Both the position numbers and the translations under genes were made by a program. A DNA stretch of 64,000 bases from Actinomycetota bacterium (GTDB lineage: Bacteria > Actinomycetota > Acidimicrobiia > IMCC26256 > PALSA-555): contig PLJD01000007.1 in assembly GCA_003140175.1 (NCBI GenBank), positions 1 through 64,000 on the forward strand. The letters are read 5' to 3'. Under the pieces are notes generated by a model. That model saw only the letters and a list, made by a program, of their open reading frames with translations, ran no database searches and was not told the origin of the DNA. Shown in pieces: positions 24,603 to 33,172 of the stretch; the first letter of the stretch is position 1, and each line of letters starts with the position of its first letter.

Positions 24603-24911
24603 CCCCAGCTTCAGGTCACCCGATCCTCGCGCGTGTCCCTGCCCGCGTCGATAGCTCGAGCCAGGCCACGAGTCCGATCATCGCTGCGTGGCTGATCGGT
24701 CATCGCACGCGGGGTCGCGGGAGCCGACCCACGATCTCGGGCCCCGACCAGGGGCCGGGTCTCCCACCTCGACGGACGGACGCGTGGGGTTGTCAAGCCG
24801 GGGTTCGGTCCGTGCCCCCGGCCAGGCGTCGTGACCGCCGGGTCGTCGCGATCTGCTCGCGCCGACCGCCGAAACGTCTATTGGCCAGTCACGGCCCGTC
24901 CGGCGCGGCCC
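24603..24911. other. 309 bp non-coding stretch
   Basis: Upstream of the ferritin-like gene and downstream of DUF2231. On the minus strand TTGACA (near 24794-24799) could be a -35 for the ferritin operon, but I see no matching -10. No convincing gene. Confidence 0.4.
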
Positions 24912-25481
24912 TCAGCTGGTGTTGTCGCTGTGCTTGATGTCCGTCTCGGACTTGTGCCAGACCGGGCTGTCGCCGGCTGTCTCCACGTTGAACCCGTAGT
25001 CGAAGGCCAGCGAGCCGCCGAGCGTGCCGCCCATGATGGTCAGGAAGGCAGCGACGAGGGACAGCACGAGCGAGACGACCGGGGTGGAGGAGTGGCCGGG
25101 GTAGGCGAGGATGCGGGTGCCGAGGTTGGCCAAGACCAGCACGGTGACGGTGACCATCGTCAGCGCGTGGGCGTTGGCAGTGCGGCGGGCCTGCGTTCCA
25201 GCCTCGGTGGAGCGCAGCCAGTCCCAGAATCCGGTCAGTGCTGCGAGGAGGGAGACGGCGCCGCCCGCCACGAGGACGAACGTGCCCGCCCGGTAGAAGT
25301 CGCGGGCCCAGCGCTCATGCTGTCCGGCGACGGAGATGACGTCGAAGGCGGCGGCGATCATGTATGCCCCGACGGGCACATCGGTGAGCGGCGGGTGCAG
25401 GGGCTTGCCGGCCCAGCCTCGTAGTCCCTTGAAGGTGCGGCCGCGAAGGGTCAGTGCCGGACGGAACGAGAGGTGACGCAT
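24912..25481 (-). CDS. DUF2231 four-TM membrane protein
   Basis: 189 residues with GKPLHPPLTDVPVGAYMIAAAFD, the diagnostic HP-x-DxP-x-G opening of DUF2231, and four hydrophobic helices (about 38-52, 70-90, 108-125, 132-155). Soluble C-terminus WHKSETDIKHSDNTS. Function unknown; often near redox or stress genes. Confidence 0.87.
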   Translation of the reverse strand: MRHLSFRPALTLRGRTFKGLRGWAGKPLHPPLTDVPVGAYMIAAAFDVISVAGQHERWARDFYRAGTFVLVAGGAVSLLAALTGFWDWLRSTEAGTQARRTANAHALTMVTVTVLVLANLGTRILAYPGHSSTPVVSLVLSLVAAFLTIMGGTLGGSLAFDYGFNVETAGDSPVWHKSETDIKHSDNTS

Positions 25482-25886
25482 TGTGATCTCCTGTCACGGG
25501 ACAGCGGTTCGGCGTTCTCGGTCGGGGTTGGAGGTGGCGTGAGCTCGTGCGCAGAGTTCCTGGCGGGGGCGGGGGTCGACTCGGAGCCCGCCGCGGAGCG
25601 CCGACGTGACCGTACGCGACCCGACGGCTTGGGCGACGCCGTCGTGGACGACAACACCACCCGGCTCCCCGACTGCCTGTTCTCCGCCGTCTCCGGGGGG
25701 CGATCGCGATCTCGTCTGGCCCAAGCCTGGCGCTGAGTGTCTCCCGGCACCGACCCTCGCGGCTGATCTGCGGCCGACCACCGACTGGGGCGCTCTCCGG
25801 GCGGCCCACTCAGCGACCGAGACCACCCAGTTGTGGGCGGAGCTGACCGAGCAGCCCGTGAGGTCCCGAGCCAGGAGAATTCACGC
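25482..25886. other. 405 bp without a convincing gene
   Basis: Overlapping ORFs of 87-110 aa occur on both strands but none has family resemblance, a good ribosome site or consistent codon use. It probably holds the divergent control regions of DUF2231 and the MerR gene. Confidence 0.4.
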
Positions 25887-25908
25887 TTGACCTTGCCACG
25901 GTGTGAGG
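25887..25908 (+). promoter_or_regulatory. MerR-type operator/promoter
   Basis: TTGACC (25887-25892) followed by the imperfect dyad CCTTGCCACGGTGTGAGG (25891-25908), about 20 bp before the MerR ATG. The layout of a -35 box merging into a dyad is typical of autoregulated MerR/TipA-like promoters. Confidence 0.55.
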
Positions 25909-25927
25909 GCGGATCACTGAGGTCGTC

Positions 25928-26766
25928 ATGTTGAACATCGGAGAGTTCGCCCGACTCGGACAGGTCTCGCCCCGGATGCTGCGCCACTACGACGAGCTGG
26001 GATTGCTCCAGCCCAGCCGGGTCGACGCGGCAACGGGATATCGGTCCTATGCCGTGGCCCAGCGGAGCCGGCTCCACCGGCTCCTGGCGCTGCGGGATCT
26101 CGGCTTCAGCCTCGAGCAGATCGGCGGGCTGCTCGATGCGGAGCCTCCGCTCGATCAGCTGCGGGGCATGCTGCGCATTCGCCAGGCCCAAATCGAGCAG
26201 ACCGTGGCCGACGAGCAAGCCCGACTCCGCCGAGTCGAAGCGCACCTCCGAGCACTCGAAGGGAGCACCATGATGAACAGTCCCAACGTCGTCGTCAAGA
26301 CCACCGAGGCGATGCGGATCGCACAGGCCTCCGCCACTGCGCCCGGGTTCGGGTCTGAGAACCTGGGGCCGGTCTTCGGCCGACTGCTTCCGGATGTGTT
26401 GGCCCACCTCGACCGGGCTGGTGCCCGACCCGGTGTCTGCGTCGGATGGTATGAGGAACCCAACGACGACAGAGTGTCGTGCTCCACGCCGGCTTCGATC
26501 TCGGCGACCAGACTGTCTCTGACGATGGCCCGGTCCGGGTGGAGGAGCTGCCGAGCATTGAGGTGGCATCAGTCCTGCACCATGGGTCTATGGAAAACGT
26601 CGAGCCGGTCTACGAGGCCTTGGTGGGCTGGAGCGAAGACAGCGGCGATCGCCTCGCCGGGCGCAGCCGCGACCTCGATCTCGATCTCGATCTCGATCTC
26701 GAATGGCACGATAACAACCCCGCGGCGAATGTGACCGAGCTCCAGATGCCCATCGCCCGCCCGTAG
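25928..26766 (+). pseudogene. MerR-family regulator with GyrI-like domain, frameshifted
   Basis: The first frame gives MLNIGEFARLGQVSPRMLRHYDELGLLQPS, an intact MerR HTH with a coiled dimerisation helix, then an effector-domain start up to WYEEPNDDR. At about 26472 the frame breaks. The GyrI-like domain continues in the +2 frame (LHAGFDLGDQTVSDDGPVRVEELPS... NVTELQMPIARP, stop 26766). One missing base in AGAGTGTCGTG explains it. As written, a 268-aa hybrid would be made with a useless tail. A sequencing error is the alternative. Effector would be a hydrophobic cation or drug, by family. Confidence 0.75.
26674..26702 (+). repeat. CTCGAT hexanucleotide microsatellite
   Basis: Four perfect CTCGAT units plus CTCGA. 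In the GyrI-domain frame it encodes an (Asp-Leu) run, RDLDLDLDLDLEWHD, lengthening a β-strand. In-frame by unit size. Confidence 0.85.
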
Positions 26767-26832
26767 CCACCCCAGCACCGAAGCCCCGGTGGTCACCTCG
26801 TTCACGAGCACCGAACAACCGGCCGCGATCGG

Positions 26833-29499
26833 CTAGTCACCAAGCGTCGTCGATCGTGCGACGGGCTCCACCGGCACGCTCCTGCGAGCCAGCAGGGCAG
26901 CGGCGTGATCGAGTTCTGACCCCCCACCGGGTTCACCGGCACGGCGGATGCGCCGGCGGGATCGGCCCGGCCGGGCTCCGAGGTCTCGGGACCCGACGGT
27001 GCTGGTCGCGGACCGCCGACGACGCGGGCTCGTCGGTAAGGAACTGGTCGCGGCCAGCGCCGAGCCCCGTTCGGGGGCGCTGGCCGCAGCGCCGACGCCA
27101 GCGCGGAGCAGCGTCGGGAGTATCGCGAGCGCGATGAGGTAGATGCCCAGCGCCAGGGCCAGCACGACACCGAAGCCGAACGTCATGGCGAGGATGGTCG
27201 ACAGCACCGAGCCGATGACCGACGCGAAGCCGCTCACCGCCCATCCCCACGCGACGTACTCGCGGGCGTGGTCGGTGGTGCGGGCGACCGCTCCGAGGCC
27301 GAGCGGCATGAACATGCCCAGGCAGACACCGAGGGGGGCGAGCACCGCGAGCGCGACCAGGATCCGGGCCGCCAACGGCCAGCTCAACAGCGCGGTGGTC
27401 AGCGGCATCAGCCCGAAGAGGTAGAAGAGCGTCAGCGCCGTGATCGCTGCGACCAGCACTGGTGCGACGCTCGCGCCCCGGTCCTTGAACCGCTCGCTCA
27501 GGTACGCGCCGACGCCGGTGAAGATCAGGAGCGACATGAGCGTCACGGTGAGCGAGTAGGTCGGGTAACCCAGGAAGAGGGTGAGCCGCTCGATCAGCGT
27601 CACCTCGAAGAAGATGAACCCGAGGCCCAGCAGCCCGAAATAGGTGGCCGACCGACGTTTGTGGGGCAGCGCCGACCAGGTCTTTCGAATGGCCAGGAAC
27701 GGCAGGAGGAGGAACACGGCCGCGAGCAGCACCGAGATGCCGAGCAGGAGGACAAGGACACGTTCACCGATCGCCTCTTCAAAGTCGTGGGGATCGATCG
27801 GCTTGGTGAAGTCGCGCAGAACCTGGGTAAAGGACGTGAAGTGCCAGAAGAACGGCTGGTTGTCGGTGACGGGCCGCACGTCGAACGGGTAACTGTCATA
27901 GAAGGAGTCGATCCGGCTGCCCGGCGTCCGCACGAGCTTGCTGACCTCGTTCGCCTTGCCCGCATGACCGGGGGCGTAGAGGAGCGAAGCCCCGGGAATG
28001 GTCGGAATCGCGGCCAGGAAGCGGTCCACGTCGGTCGCCGTGAACGCCTGCCGCTTGACGAGGATGGTGGTGAGTGACCGGCCCAGCACATCAGCGGATG
28101 AGGTCGCGACGAGGATATGGTCGGTCGGGTCGTGGATCCCGAGCTTGCCAAGCGCGCTCCTAGCGGTCGCGACGTAGCGCAGGGTCCGATTTGGCTTGTC
28201 GAACTCGCCGAACTGGACGGCCAGGATCCCATTCGGGGCGAGGTGGTTGAGGCTGCTGACCACGGCGTTCGTCGTGTACAGATAGCTCTCCGAGAGCACG
28301 AACGCGTCGGCGGTGGCCGCGTTCGTTGCTGAGTAGCTGTCCGGGGCGGGGAACCAGACGAGGTTGTACTGCTTGTCGCTTCGCGCGAGGTAGGAGCGAC
28401 CGTCGCCGTTGACGTAATGGACCTTCGGATTCTGTGCCAGATGGCCGTCGTACGACGCGTACTTGTCAGTGACCAGCGAGTAGGTCACGGGGTTGAGCTC
28501 TACCGCGTCGATGTGGCCGGCGTTGAAGTAGAGGGAGGTGAGGATCTCGTTGCCGCCCGCGGCACCGATGATCAAGACGCGGCGGGGCGGCTTGCCTGCC
28601 ACCGCGAACGGGAGCTTGCGGGGGTCCGTATTGAAACGGGTCAGCGTGGCCGGGTTGCCGTCGTAGCGGTAGATGGCCGAGCCGAGCAGCCCATCGTGGA
28701 AGAGCAGCCGCTCGTTACCCAAGTTGGTGACGTCAACCCGGAAGATTGGGCTCCAGGCGGAGTAGATCGTGTTGGCCGACGTGAGGCTGGTCTTAGTGGC
28801 GTCGTCGCGCTGCTCGGGTAAGAGCTGGGGCTGAACGACGAGCGTGCCGAGGACGACGACGAGGACGGCACCGACGCCGATGGTTCGTCGGTAGTCGCGG
28901 ACGGCGATCAAGAGTCCCGCCAACGCGAGGATGAGGCCGGCGAGCATGATCGTGGCGGGCGGGCCGATCGACCCGATCAGCGCGACGACGACCGCGCAGG
29001 CCAGACCCGCGCCGAGTAGGTCGGCGAAGTAGAGGCGACCGATCCGGTCCGAGCGTCGCGCGAAGAGCGTCGCCACGATCACGCCCACGGCGAGGAACGA
29101 GCCGAAGATCGCGACGCAGATCACCAGCAGCCGGACCACACTCGAGACCTGCGCCCGTGTGCCGGAGCTCCAGATGTTCAGCGTGTCGATCGACACCCGG
29201 GCGACGACGATGTAGCCGATCACGACCGTGACCGCGCCGCTCAGAAAGCTCCAGAGCAGGACGGTGTTCGTCTTTGCACGCCGGATGCGCCCCGAGATGG
29301 TGACGATGACACCGCCGGATCCAATGCCGAGCAGGGCGAGGCCGATGACGAGATACGTGTAGTAGTAGAAGAGCTTGAAGGAGATGACCCGCGTGTAGCT
29401 GATCTCGAGCAGCAGCGCGGCGAAGCTGGCCGCGAAGATCTCGAGGCCGTAGGCGCGCAGCCCCGACTCGGCAGGCTCCGTGCCGGGGTTTGCGGTCAT
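26833..29499 (-). CDS. large membrane protein with spermidine-synthase-like domain
   Basis: 888 residues. The N-terminal ~7 TM helices are followed by a soluble Rossmann methyltransferase-like domain (RVLIIGAAGGNEILTSLYFNAGHIDAVELNPV, residues about 300-400), then another ~8 TM helices and a basic cytoplasmic tail. TM-embedded spermidine-synthase homologues are common in actinobacteria and usually lack proven polyamine activity. ATG 29499 has GGAGGG upstream. Monocistronic. Confidence 0.85.
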   Translation of the reverse strand: MTANPGTEPAESGLRAYGLEIFAASFAALLLEISYTRVISFKLFYYYTYLVIGLALLGIGSGGVIVTISGRIRRAKTNTVLLWSFLSGAVTVVIGYIVVARVSIDTLNIWSSGTRAQVSSVVRLLVICVAIFGSFLAVGVIVATLFARRSDRIGRLYFADLLGAGLACAVVVALIGSIGPPATIMLAGLILALAGLLIAVRDYRRTIGVGAVLVVVLGTLVVQPQLLPEQRDDATKTSLTSANTIYSAWSPIFRVDVTNLGNERLLFHDGLLGSAIYRYDGNPATLTRFNTDPRKLPFAVAGKPPRRVLIIGAAGGNEILTSLYFNAGHIDAVELNPVTYSLVTDKYASYDGHLAQNPKVHYVNGDGRSYLARSDKQYNLVWFPAPDSYSATNAATADAFVLSESYLYTTNAVVSSLNHLAPNGILAVQFGEFDKPNRTLRYVATARSALGKLGIHDPTDHILVATSSADVLGRSLTTILVKRQAFTATDVDRFLAAIPTIPGASLLYAPGHAGKANEVSKLVRTPGSRIDSFYDSYPFDVRPVTDNQPFFWHFTSFTQVLRDFTKPIDPHDFEEAIGERVLVLLLGISVLLAAVFLLLPFLAIRKTWSALPHKRRSATYFGLLGLGFIFFEVTLIERLTLFLGYPTYSLTVTLMSLLIFTGVGAYLSERFKDRGASVAPVLVAAITALTLFYLFGLMPLTTALLSWPLAARILVALAVLAPLGVCLGMFMPLGLGAVARTTDHAREYVAWGWAVSGFASVIGSVLSTILAMTFGFGVVLALALGIYLIALAILPTLLRAGVGAAASAPERGSALAATSSLPTSPRRRRSATSTVGSRDLGARPGRSRRRIRRAGEPGGGSELDHAAALLARRSVPVEPVARSTTLGD

Positions 29500-29911
29500 G
29501 GGCCCTCCGTCGAGGCGCTATCACAGCCACCGCCGCGCGCCAACTCATGGGTGACCGTGGCCGCGGTCCCCCAGGATGGCCGACGGTCACTCCCACGCGG
29601 CGACGACACGGGGCGGTGATTATGGCAGACCGAGCGCAGTTCGTCCCGCCCCGCGGTGCCGGCACGGCGGCCGCTCGCCACCCGGTCAGCCGAGGGTTTG
29701 TGCTTCCGGGCAGTCGAACGGGCTCTCCAGTCCGGAGCAACGACCAGCAGCCACACTGTCCGGGGATCGAGCCCTACCCCGGGCCGAGATGAGGTCACGT
29801 TACGCCTCAAACATATTTACCAGGCTGCCGAGCAAGGGATGTTCCGGGAAACACGTGACGCCGAGCCGACCAGCGGGTCACGAGACCCGGGTTCGGACGG
29901 GCACCGGTCGG
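29500..29911. other. 412 bp non-coding stretch
   Basis: Lies between the spermidine-synthase-like gene start and the secreted-protein gene stop. It should contain the promoter of the former (minus strand). A short AT-richer patch (CTCAAACATATTTACC) is the only notable feature. No gene supported. Confidence 0.4.
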
Positions 29912-30469
29912 TTAGCAGGGCAGTTTGGTCGTCTCGACACCGGACACGCCCTGCAGCCCCAAGGCGCGGAGGTCCCGCAGACCCTTCGCGGTTGACCCCG
30001 AGCCATTGACCCCGGCGAAGATGTGTAGGTACTTGCCCTTGACGCCTTCGGCGTAGGCAGCCCCTCCGGCTTTGCAGATCACGTGGAGTTGAGCAACGAG
30101 ATAGGGGGAGTTGAAGGCGAGTGGTGCTCCCTTCTTCGCGTTGACGATCGCGAAGATCTGGAGTGTTCCGTCACTCGATTCGCACGACGCCAGGTAGGTG
30201 TTGTGCTTGTTGAAGAAGGCGCTCTGGGTCTTTGTGCCGCAGGTTTCCCCTAGAAGGTTCCCGTTCTCGAGGGCGCCCCCGTGCGTGCTCGCATAAAGGT
30301 AGGTCGCGATGAACCCATCACCGGTGGCCTGCGCGTTCGCCCGAGGGCTGCTCGTTGCCGCCGCGGCACCGCCAGCGACCGTTACCGCGCCGAGCGCGAC
30401 CGCCACGCAGGCGACCAAACGTCGCTTTATCCCGCACCCCCGAAGCCGTCGCCCGTCGCCCCCGACCAT
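29912..30469 (-). CDS. secreted protein of unknown function
   Basis: Met at 30469 gives 185 residues (MVGGDGRRLRGCGIKRRLVACVAVALG...). A Sec signal peptide ends near AAAATS. The mature part has four cysteines (GETCG, ASCES, HVICKAG, KLPC), suggesting two disulfides, and no known catalytic motif. The longer ORF reaches into the tRNA-derived repeat at 30541 and is not credible there. It sits just outside the left end of the island, so its original promoter may have been separated from it. Confidence 0.7.
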   Translation of the reverse strand: MVGGDGRRLRGCGIKRRLVACVAVALGAVTVAGGAAAATSSPRANAQATGDGFIATYLYASTHGGALENGNLLGETCGTKTQSAFFNKHNTYLASCESSDGTLQIFAIVNAKKGAPLAFNSPYLVAQLHVICKAGGAAYAEGVKGKYLHIFAGVNGSGSTAKGLRDLRALGLQGVSGVETTKLPC

Positions 30470-30540
30470 AGGCCCCAGCAGCGCATGTGCGAGGACCAGG
30501 CCGCGAGGTTCGAAACCCCGCTTGAGCAGGGAAGACAGCT

Positions 30541-30582
30541 TGGAGGCGGCGGTGGGAATTGAACCCACGTCCAGGGTTTTGC
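30541..30582 (-). repeat. attL: orphan 3' fragment of tRNA-Cys
   Basis: 42 bp identical to 43660-43701 (minus strand from GCAAAACCCTGG to CCGCCTCCA). Diverges at once on the inner side. TGAGCAGG occurs exactly 10 bp outside this copy (30523-30530) and also 10 bp beyond the other (43642-43649), so the related region may be longer. Confidence 0.9.
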
Positions 30583-30721
30583 CGGGCGCTCCGGATCGTC
30601 CAGACCGTCTGTGGCGTCGCGTTTGGGCTGGTCACGCCCGGGTTGGCGTCCGGCTGGTCGGTCGAGTCCTTGCGCGTCAATCCCAGTCCGTGATTACTCG
30701 CGTGATTAGTCGAAGGCCCTC

Positions 30722-30859
30722 TCACCTGACGCTGAGCGGTTGCTCGACGGGGCGCTGCAAGGTGGCCCGGGCGACGAGTTTGCGCCACCCTGGGATCGCC
30801 AACACCGGGATGGACCCGCCGGCGACCAGCTCGTAGGTCTTGGAGCGGGACCGCCCCAA
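30722..30859 (-). pseudogene. excisionase-like HTH gene relic
   Basis: The frame reads LGRSRSKTYELVAGGSIPVLAIPGWRKLVARATLQRP, the core of excisionase-type MerR-like HTH proteins (AlpA/Xis, HTH_17). Immediately upstream in frame is a TAA preceded by REPLEAA, which looks like the missing first helix. A TTG start at 30859 would give a 45-aa truncated protein. Its place beside attL fits a former xis. Confidence 0.6.
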
Positions 30860-30934
30860 TTAGGCGGCCTCGAGAGGCTCGCGTCGCAAGGCCGCCAGCA
30901 AGGGAGGCCTCAACGGGCGACAGCCCATCACCAG

Positions 30935-30947
30935 TGACATAGTGTCA
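30935..30947. promoter_or_regulatory. palindrome TGACA-TAG-TGTCA upstream of the serine hydrolase
   Basis: 5 bp perfect arms, 33 bp before the GTG start. It resembles the TGAC-N6-GTCA motif of the chromosomal operons but with one base less between the arms. Probably an operator. Confidence 0.42.
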
Positions 30948-30979
30948 GCGGCGACTCGCGCCGCCCAGCGGGGAGCGCT

Positions 30980-32206
30980 GTGAAGATCAATCCCGACGCT
31001 GCCGGGTTCGACGGCAGCCGACTCGAGCGGATCGACGAGCACCTGCGCACGCGGTACCTCGAACCGGGAAAGCTCGCCGGCTGCCAGGTCGTCGTCGCCC
31101 GCTCTGATCAGATCGCGCACTCCAGCTCGCTCGGCCTGATGGATCGCGAACGGGCGCGCCCCGTTCTCGACGACACCATCTGGCGGCTCTACTCGATGAC
31201 CAAGCCCATCACCGGCGTCGCGCTCCTCACGTTGTACGAGCGGGGCCTGTTCCAGCTCAATGACCCCGTGGACCGCTTCCTTCCGGAGTTCCGCGACATG
31301 AAGGTGGTCGAGCGGCTCGACGGTGAGACGAAGCGCTTGGTGGACGCCGAGCGGCCGATCTCGGTGCGAGACGCGATGATGCACATGACCGGCATCGGCT
31401 ACGGCCCGCCCGAGGCCCGTCTCGACCTCGCCGCCATCGCCGGCGGGAAGCCCGCGCGGGGTCTCGGCAAGGGTGCCACGCTCGAAACCCTCGTCGCCGC
31501 TCTCGCCCAGGAGCCGTTGCGATTCCATCCTGGCGCCCATTGGCTGTACTCGTGGTCGACCGACGTGTGTGCGCGTCTCGTCGAGGTGATCTCCGGCGAG
31601 CGCTTCGACCGCTACCTGCAGACCACGATTTTCGACCCGCTCGGCATGGTCGACACCGGTTTCTTCGTGCCGGAGGGGAAGGCGGACCGTCTCGCCGCGC
31701 TCTACACCCGCGACGCGAGCAAGCAGCTCACCCTGCTCGACGACCCCGAGCGGAGCCGCTCGTTGCGGATGCCCTCCCTCTTGTTGGGCGGAGGAGGACT
31801 CCTCGGCACGACGGCTGACTACCTGCGGTTCTGCCAGATGCTGGTGAACGGCGGGCAGCTGGGTGGGGCCCGAGTGCTCGGGCGCAAGACCATCGAGCTG
31901 ATGGCCGGAAACCACCTGCCCGGCGGCGGGACGCTGCGCGACTTCGCGTTCCGGGGTGGTTACGGCGAGGTCGGCTTCGACGGCATGGGCTTCGGGCTCA
32001 CCGTCGCCGTCAGCGACGGGCCGGTCGCGACGGCGGCCGAGGGCACCCGAGGTGAGTACATGTGGGGCGGGGCAGCCTCGACCCTGTTCTGGATCGATCC
32101 AGTCGAGGAGCTCGTCGTGATCTTCATGACCCAGCTGATCCCGTCCGGCACGTTCAACCTCCGGGGCCAGCTGAAGGCGCTCGTCTACTCGGCGATCGCG
32201 CATTGA
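30980..32206 (+). CDS. class-C β-lactamase-fold serine hydrolase (esterase EstB type)
   Basis: GTG 30980 with GGGGAG before it; 408 residues. Catalytic Ser/Lys in LYSMTKPITG (S-x-x-K), Tyr in WLYSWSTDV (Y-x-S) and the KTG-like WGGAAST near the C-terminus. No signal peptide, so cytoplasmic. Such proteins are esterases more often than β-lactamases. First gene of the island cargo; could release acids that feed the downstream CoA pathway (inference). Confidence 0.9.
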   Translation: MKINPDAAGFDGSRLERIDEHLRTRYLEPGKLAGCQVVVARSDQIAHSSSLGLMDRERARPVLDDTIWRLYSMTKPITGVALLTLYERGLFQLNDPVDRFLPEFRDMKVVERLDGETKRLVDAERPISVRDAMMHMTGIGYGPPEARLDLAAIAGGKPARGLGKGATLETLVAALAQEPLRFHPGAHWLYSWSTDVCARLVEVISGERFDRYLQTTIFDPLGMVDTGFFVPEGKADRLAALYTRDASKQLTLLDDPERSRSLRMPSLLLGGGGLLGTTADYLRFCQMLVNGGQLGGARVLGRKTIELMAGNHLPGGGTLRDFAFRGGYGEVGFDGMGFGLTVAVSDGPVATAAEGTRGEYMWGGAASTLFWIDPVEELVVIFMTQLIPSGTFNLRGQLKALVYSAIAH

Positions 32207-32218
32207 GCGGGGCAGCTG

Positions 32219-32338
32219 ATGGTGGACCTCGTTTCATTGCTCGTCGCGGCGCTACAGCTCCCGCCCGCTGAACGTGACGACTCCTCGGTCGGCATCGAGC
32301 GTCTCGTCGACACCTTCCGAACCACGGAGGACCAATGA
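32219..32338 (+). CDS. small ORF, 39 aa, coupled to the dienelactone hydrolase gene
   Basis: ATG 32219 with GGGG 7 nt upstream; translation MVDLVSLLVAALQLPPAERD...RTTEDQ. Its TGA overlaps the ATG of the next gene (AATGATG). Not in the ORF track. No known family. It might be a leader peptide that couples translation. Confidence 0.4.
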   Translation: MVDLVSLLVAALQLPPAERDDSSVGIERLVDTFRTTEDQ

Positions 32339-33096
32339 TGGACGCGCCGATGATGGCCGACACCGTGACCTTGGTGGGCGCCGGCGGCGACGATATCGAG
32401 GCGTACTTCGCTCGCCCGCTCGGCACTGGTCCGTATCCGGGCGTGGTCGTCATCCACCACATGCCCGGCTTCGACCGCTCGATCAAGGAGATCGTGCGAT
32501 CGTTCGCGGTCTCGGGGTATGCGACGGTGTGCCCGAATCTCTTCCATCGCTACGCGGCAGGCGCCACGGCGGGCGATGCTGCGGCGGCGGCGTTCGCAGC
32601 CGGCGGGGTGCCGGATCCGCGGTGCGTCGCCGACGTCGACGCCGGTGTGCGCTACCTGCGCGCGCTGCCGTATTCGAACGGGCGCGTCGGCGTCGTCGGT
32701 TTTGCTCCGGAGGACGGCAGGCGTATCTGGTCGCGTGCAGCCTCGATCTCGACGCCGCCGTCGACTGCTACGGGGGCCGCGTCATCGCCGCCGACGACGA
32801 GCTCACGCCGCAGCGGCCGGTCGCGCCGATCGATCTCACGCCGCAGCTTCACTGCCCGCTGCTCGAGCTGTTCGGCGCCCAAGACGAGAATCCGTCGCCT
32901 ACACGTTGCGCGCATCGAGCGGGAGCTCCGGGTGCACGGCAAGACGTTCGAGTTCCACACCTTCGAGAACGCCGGTCATGCCTTCTTCTCGAGCGAGCGC
33001 CCGAGCTATCGCGTCGAGGCAGCAAAAGAAGGATGGAAGCGCCACTGGGCCTTCTTCGGGCAGAACCTCGCCAACGGGGTCGCGTCCAGATCATGA
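32335..33096 (+). pseudogene. dienelactone hydrolase-like gene with two compensating frameshifts
   Basis: ATG 32335 (or 32338) follows GGAGG. The outer frame encodes the N-terminus (GPYPGVVVIHHMPGFDRSIKEIVRSFA) and the C-terminus (GKTFEFHTFENAGHAFFSS, catalytic His). Between about 32703 and 32896 the homologous sequence is in another frame: GGRQAYLVACSLDLDAAVDCYGG and LLELFGAQDENPS, including the segment of the nucleophile Cys (expected GFCSGG) and the catalytic Asp. One base seems lost before and one gained after. As written the protein would lack two of the three catalytic residues; either decay or two sequencing errors. Confidence 0.7.
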
Positions 33097-33172
33097 AGAC
33101 GATGCAGTGGCCAGACCCGCCCACAACCCATACGTTCCGCGCCGCTGGCGCGAGATTCGCCTGAGCGGGCCC

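Noticed and set aside
25473-25890. 87-94 aa plus-strand ORFs before the MerR gene
   Set aside because: Overlapping alternatives without ribosome sites or recognisable domains.
30541-30900. tmRNA (ssrA) ending at the orphan tRNA-like 3' end
   Set aside because: No tmRNA 5' domain or tag-peptide reading frame was found upstream; the 42 bp match the tRNA-Cys at 43660 exactly and then diverge, which fits an att duplication.
30860-32203. 447-aa minus-strand ORF
   Set aside because: Antisense to the serine hydrolase, which has all catalytic motifs.
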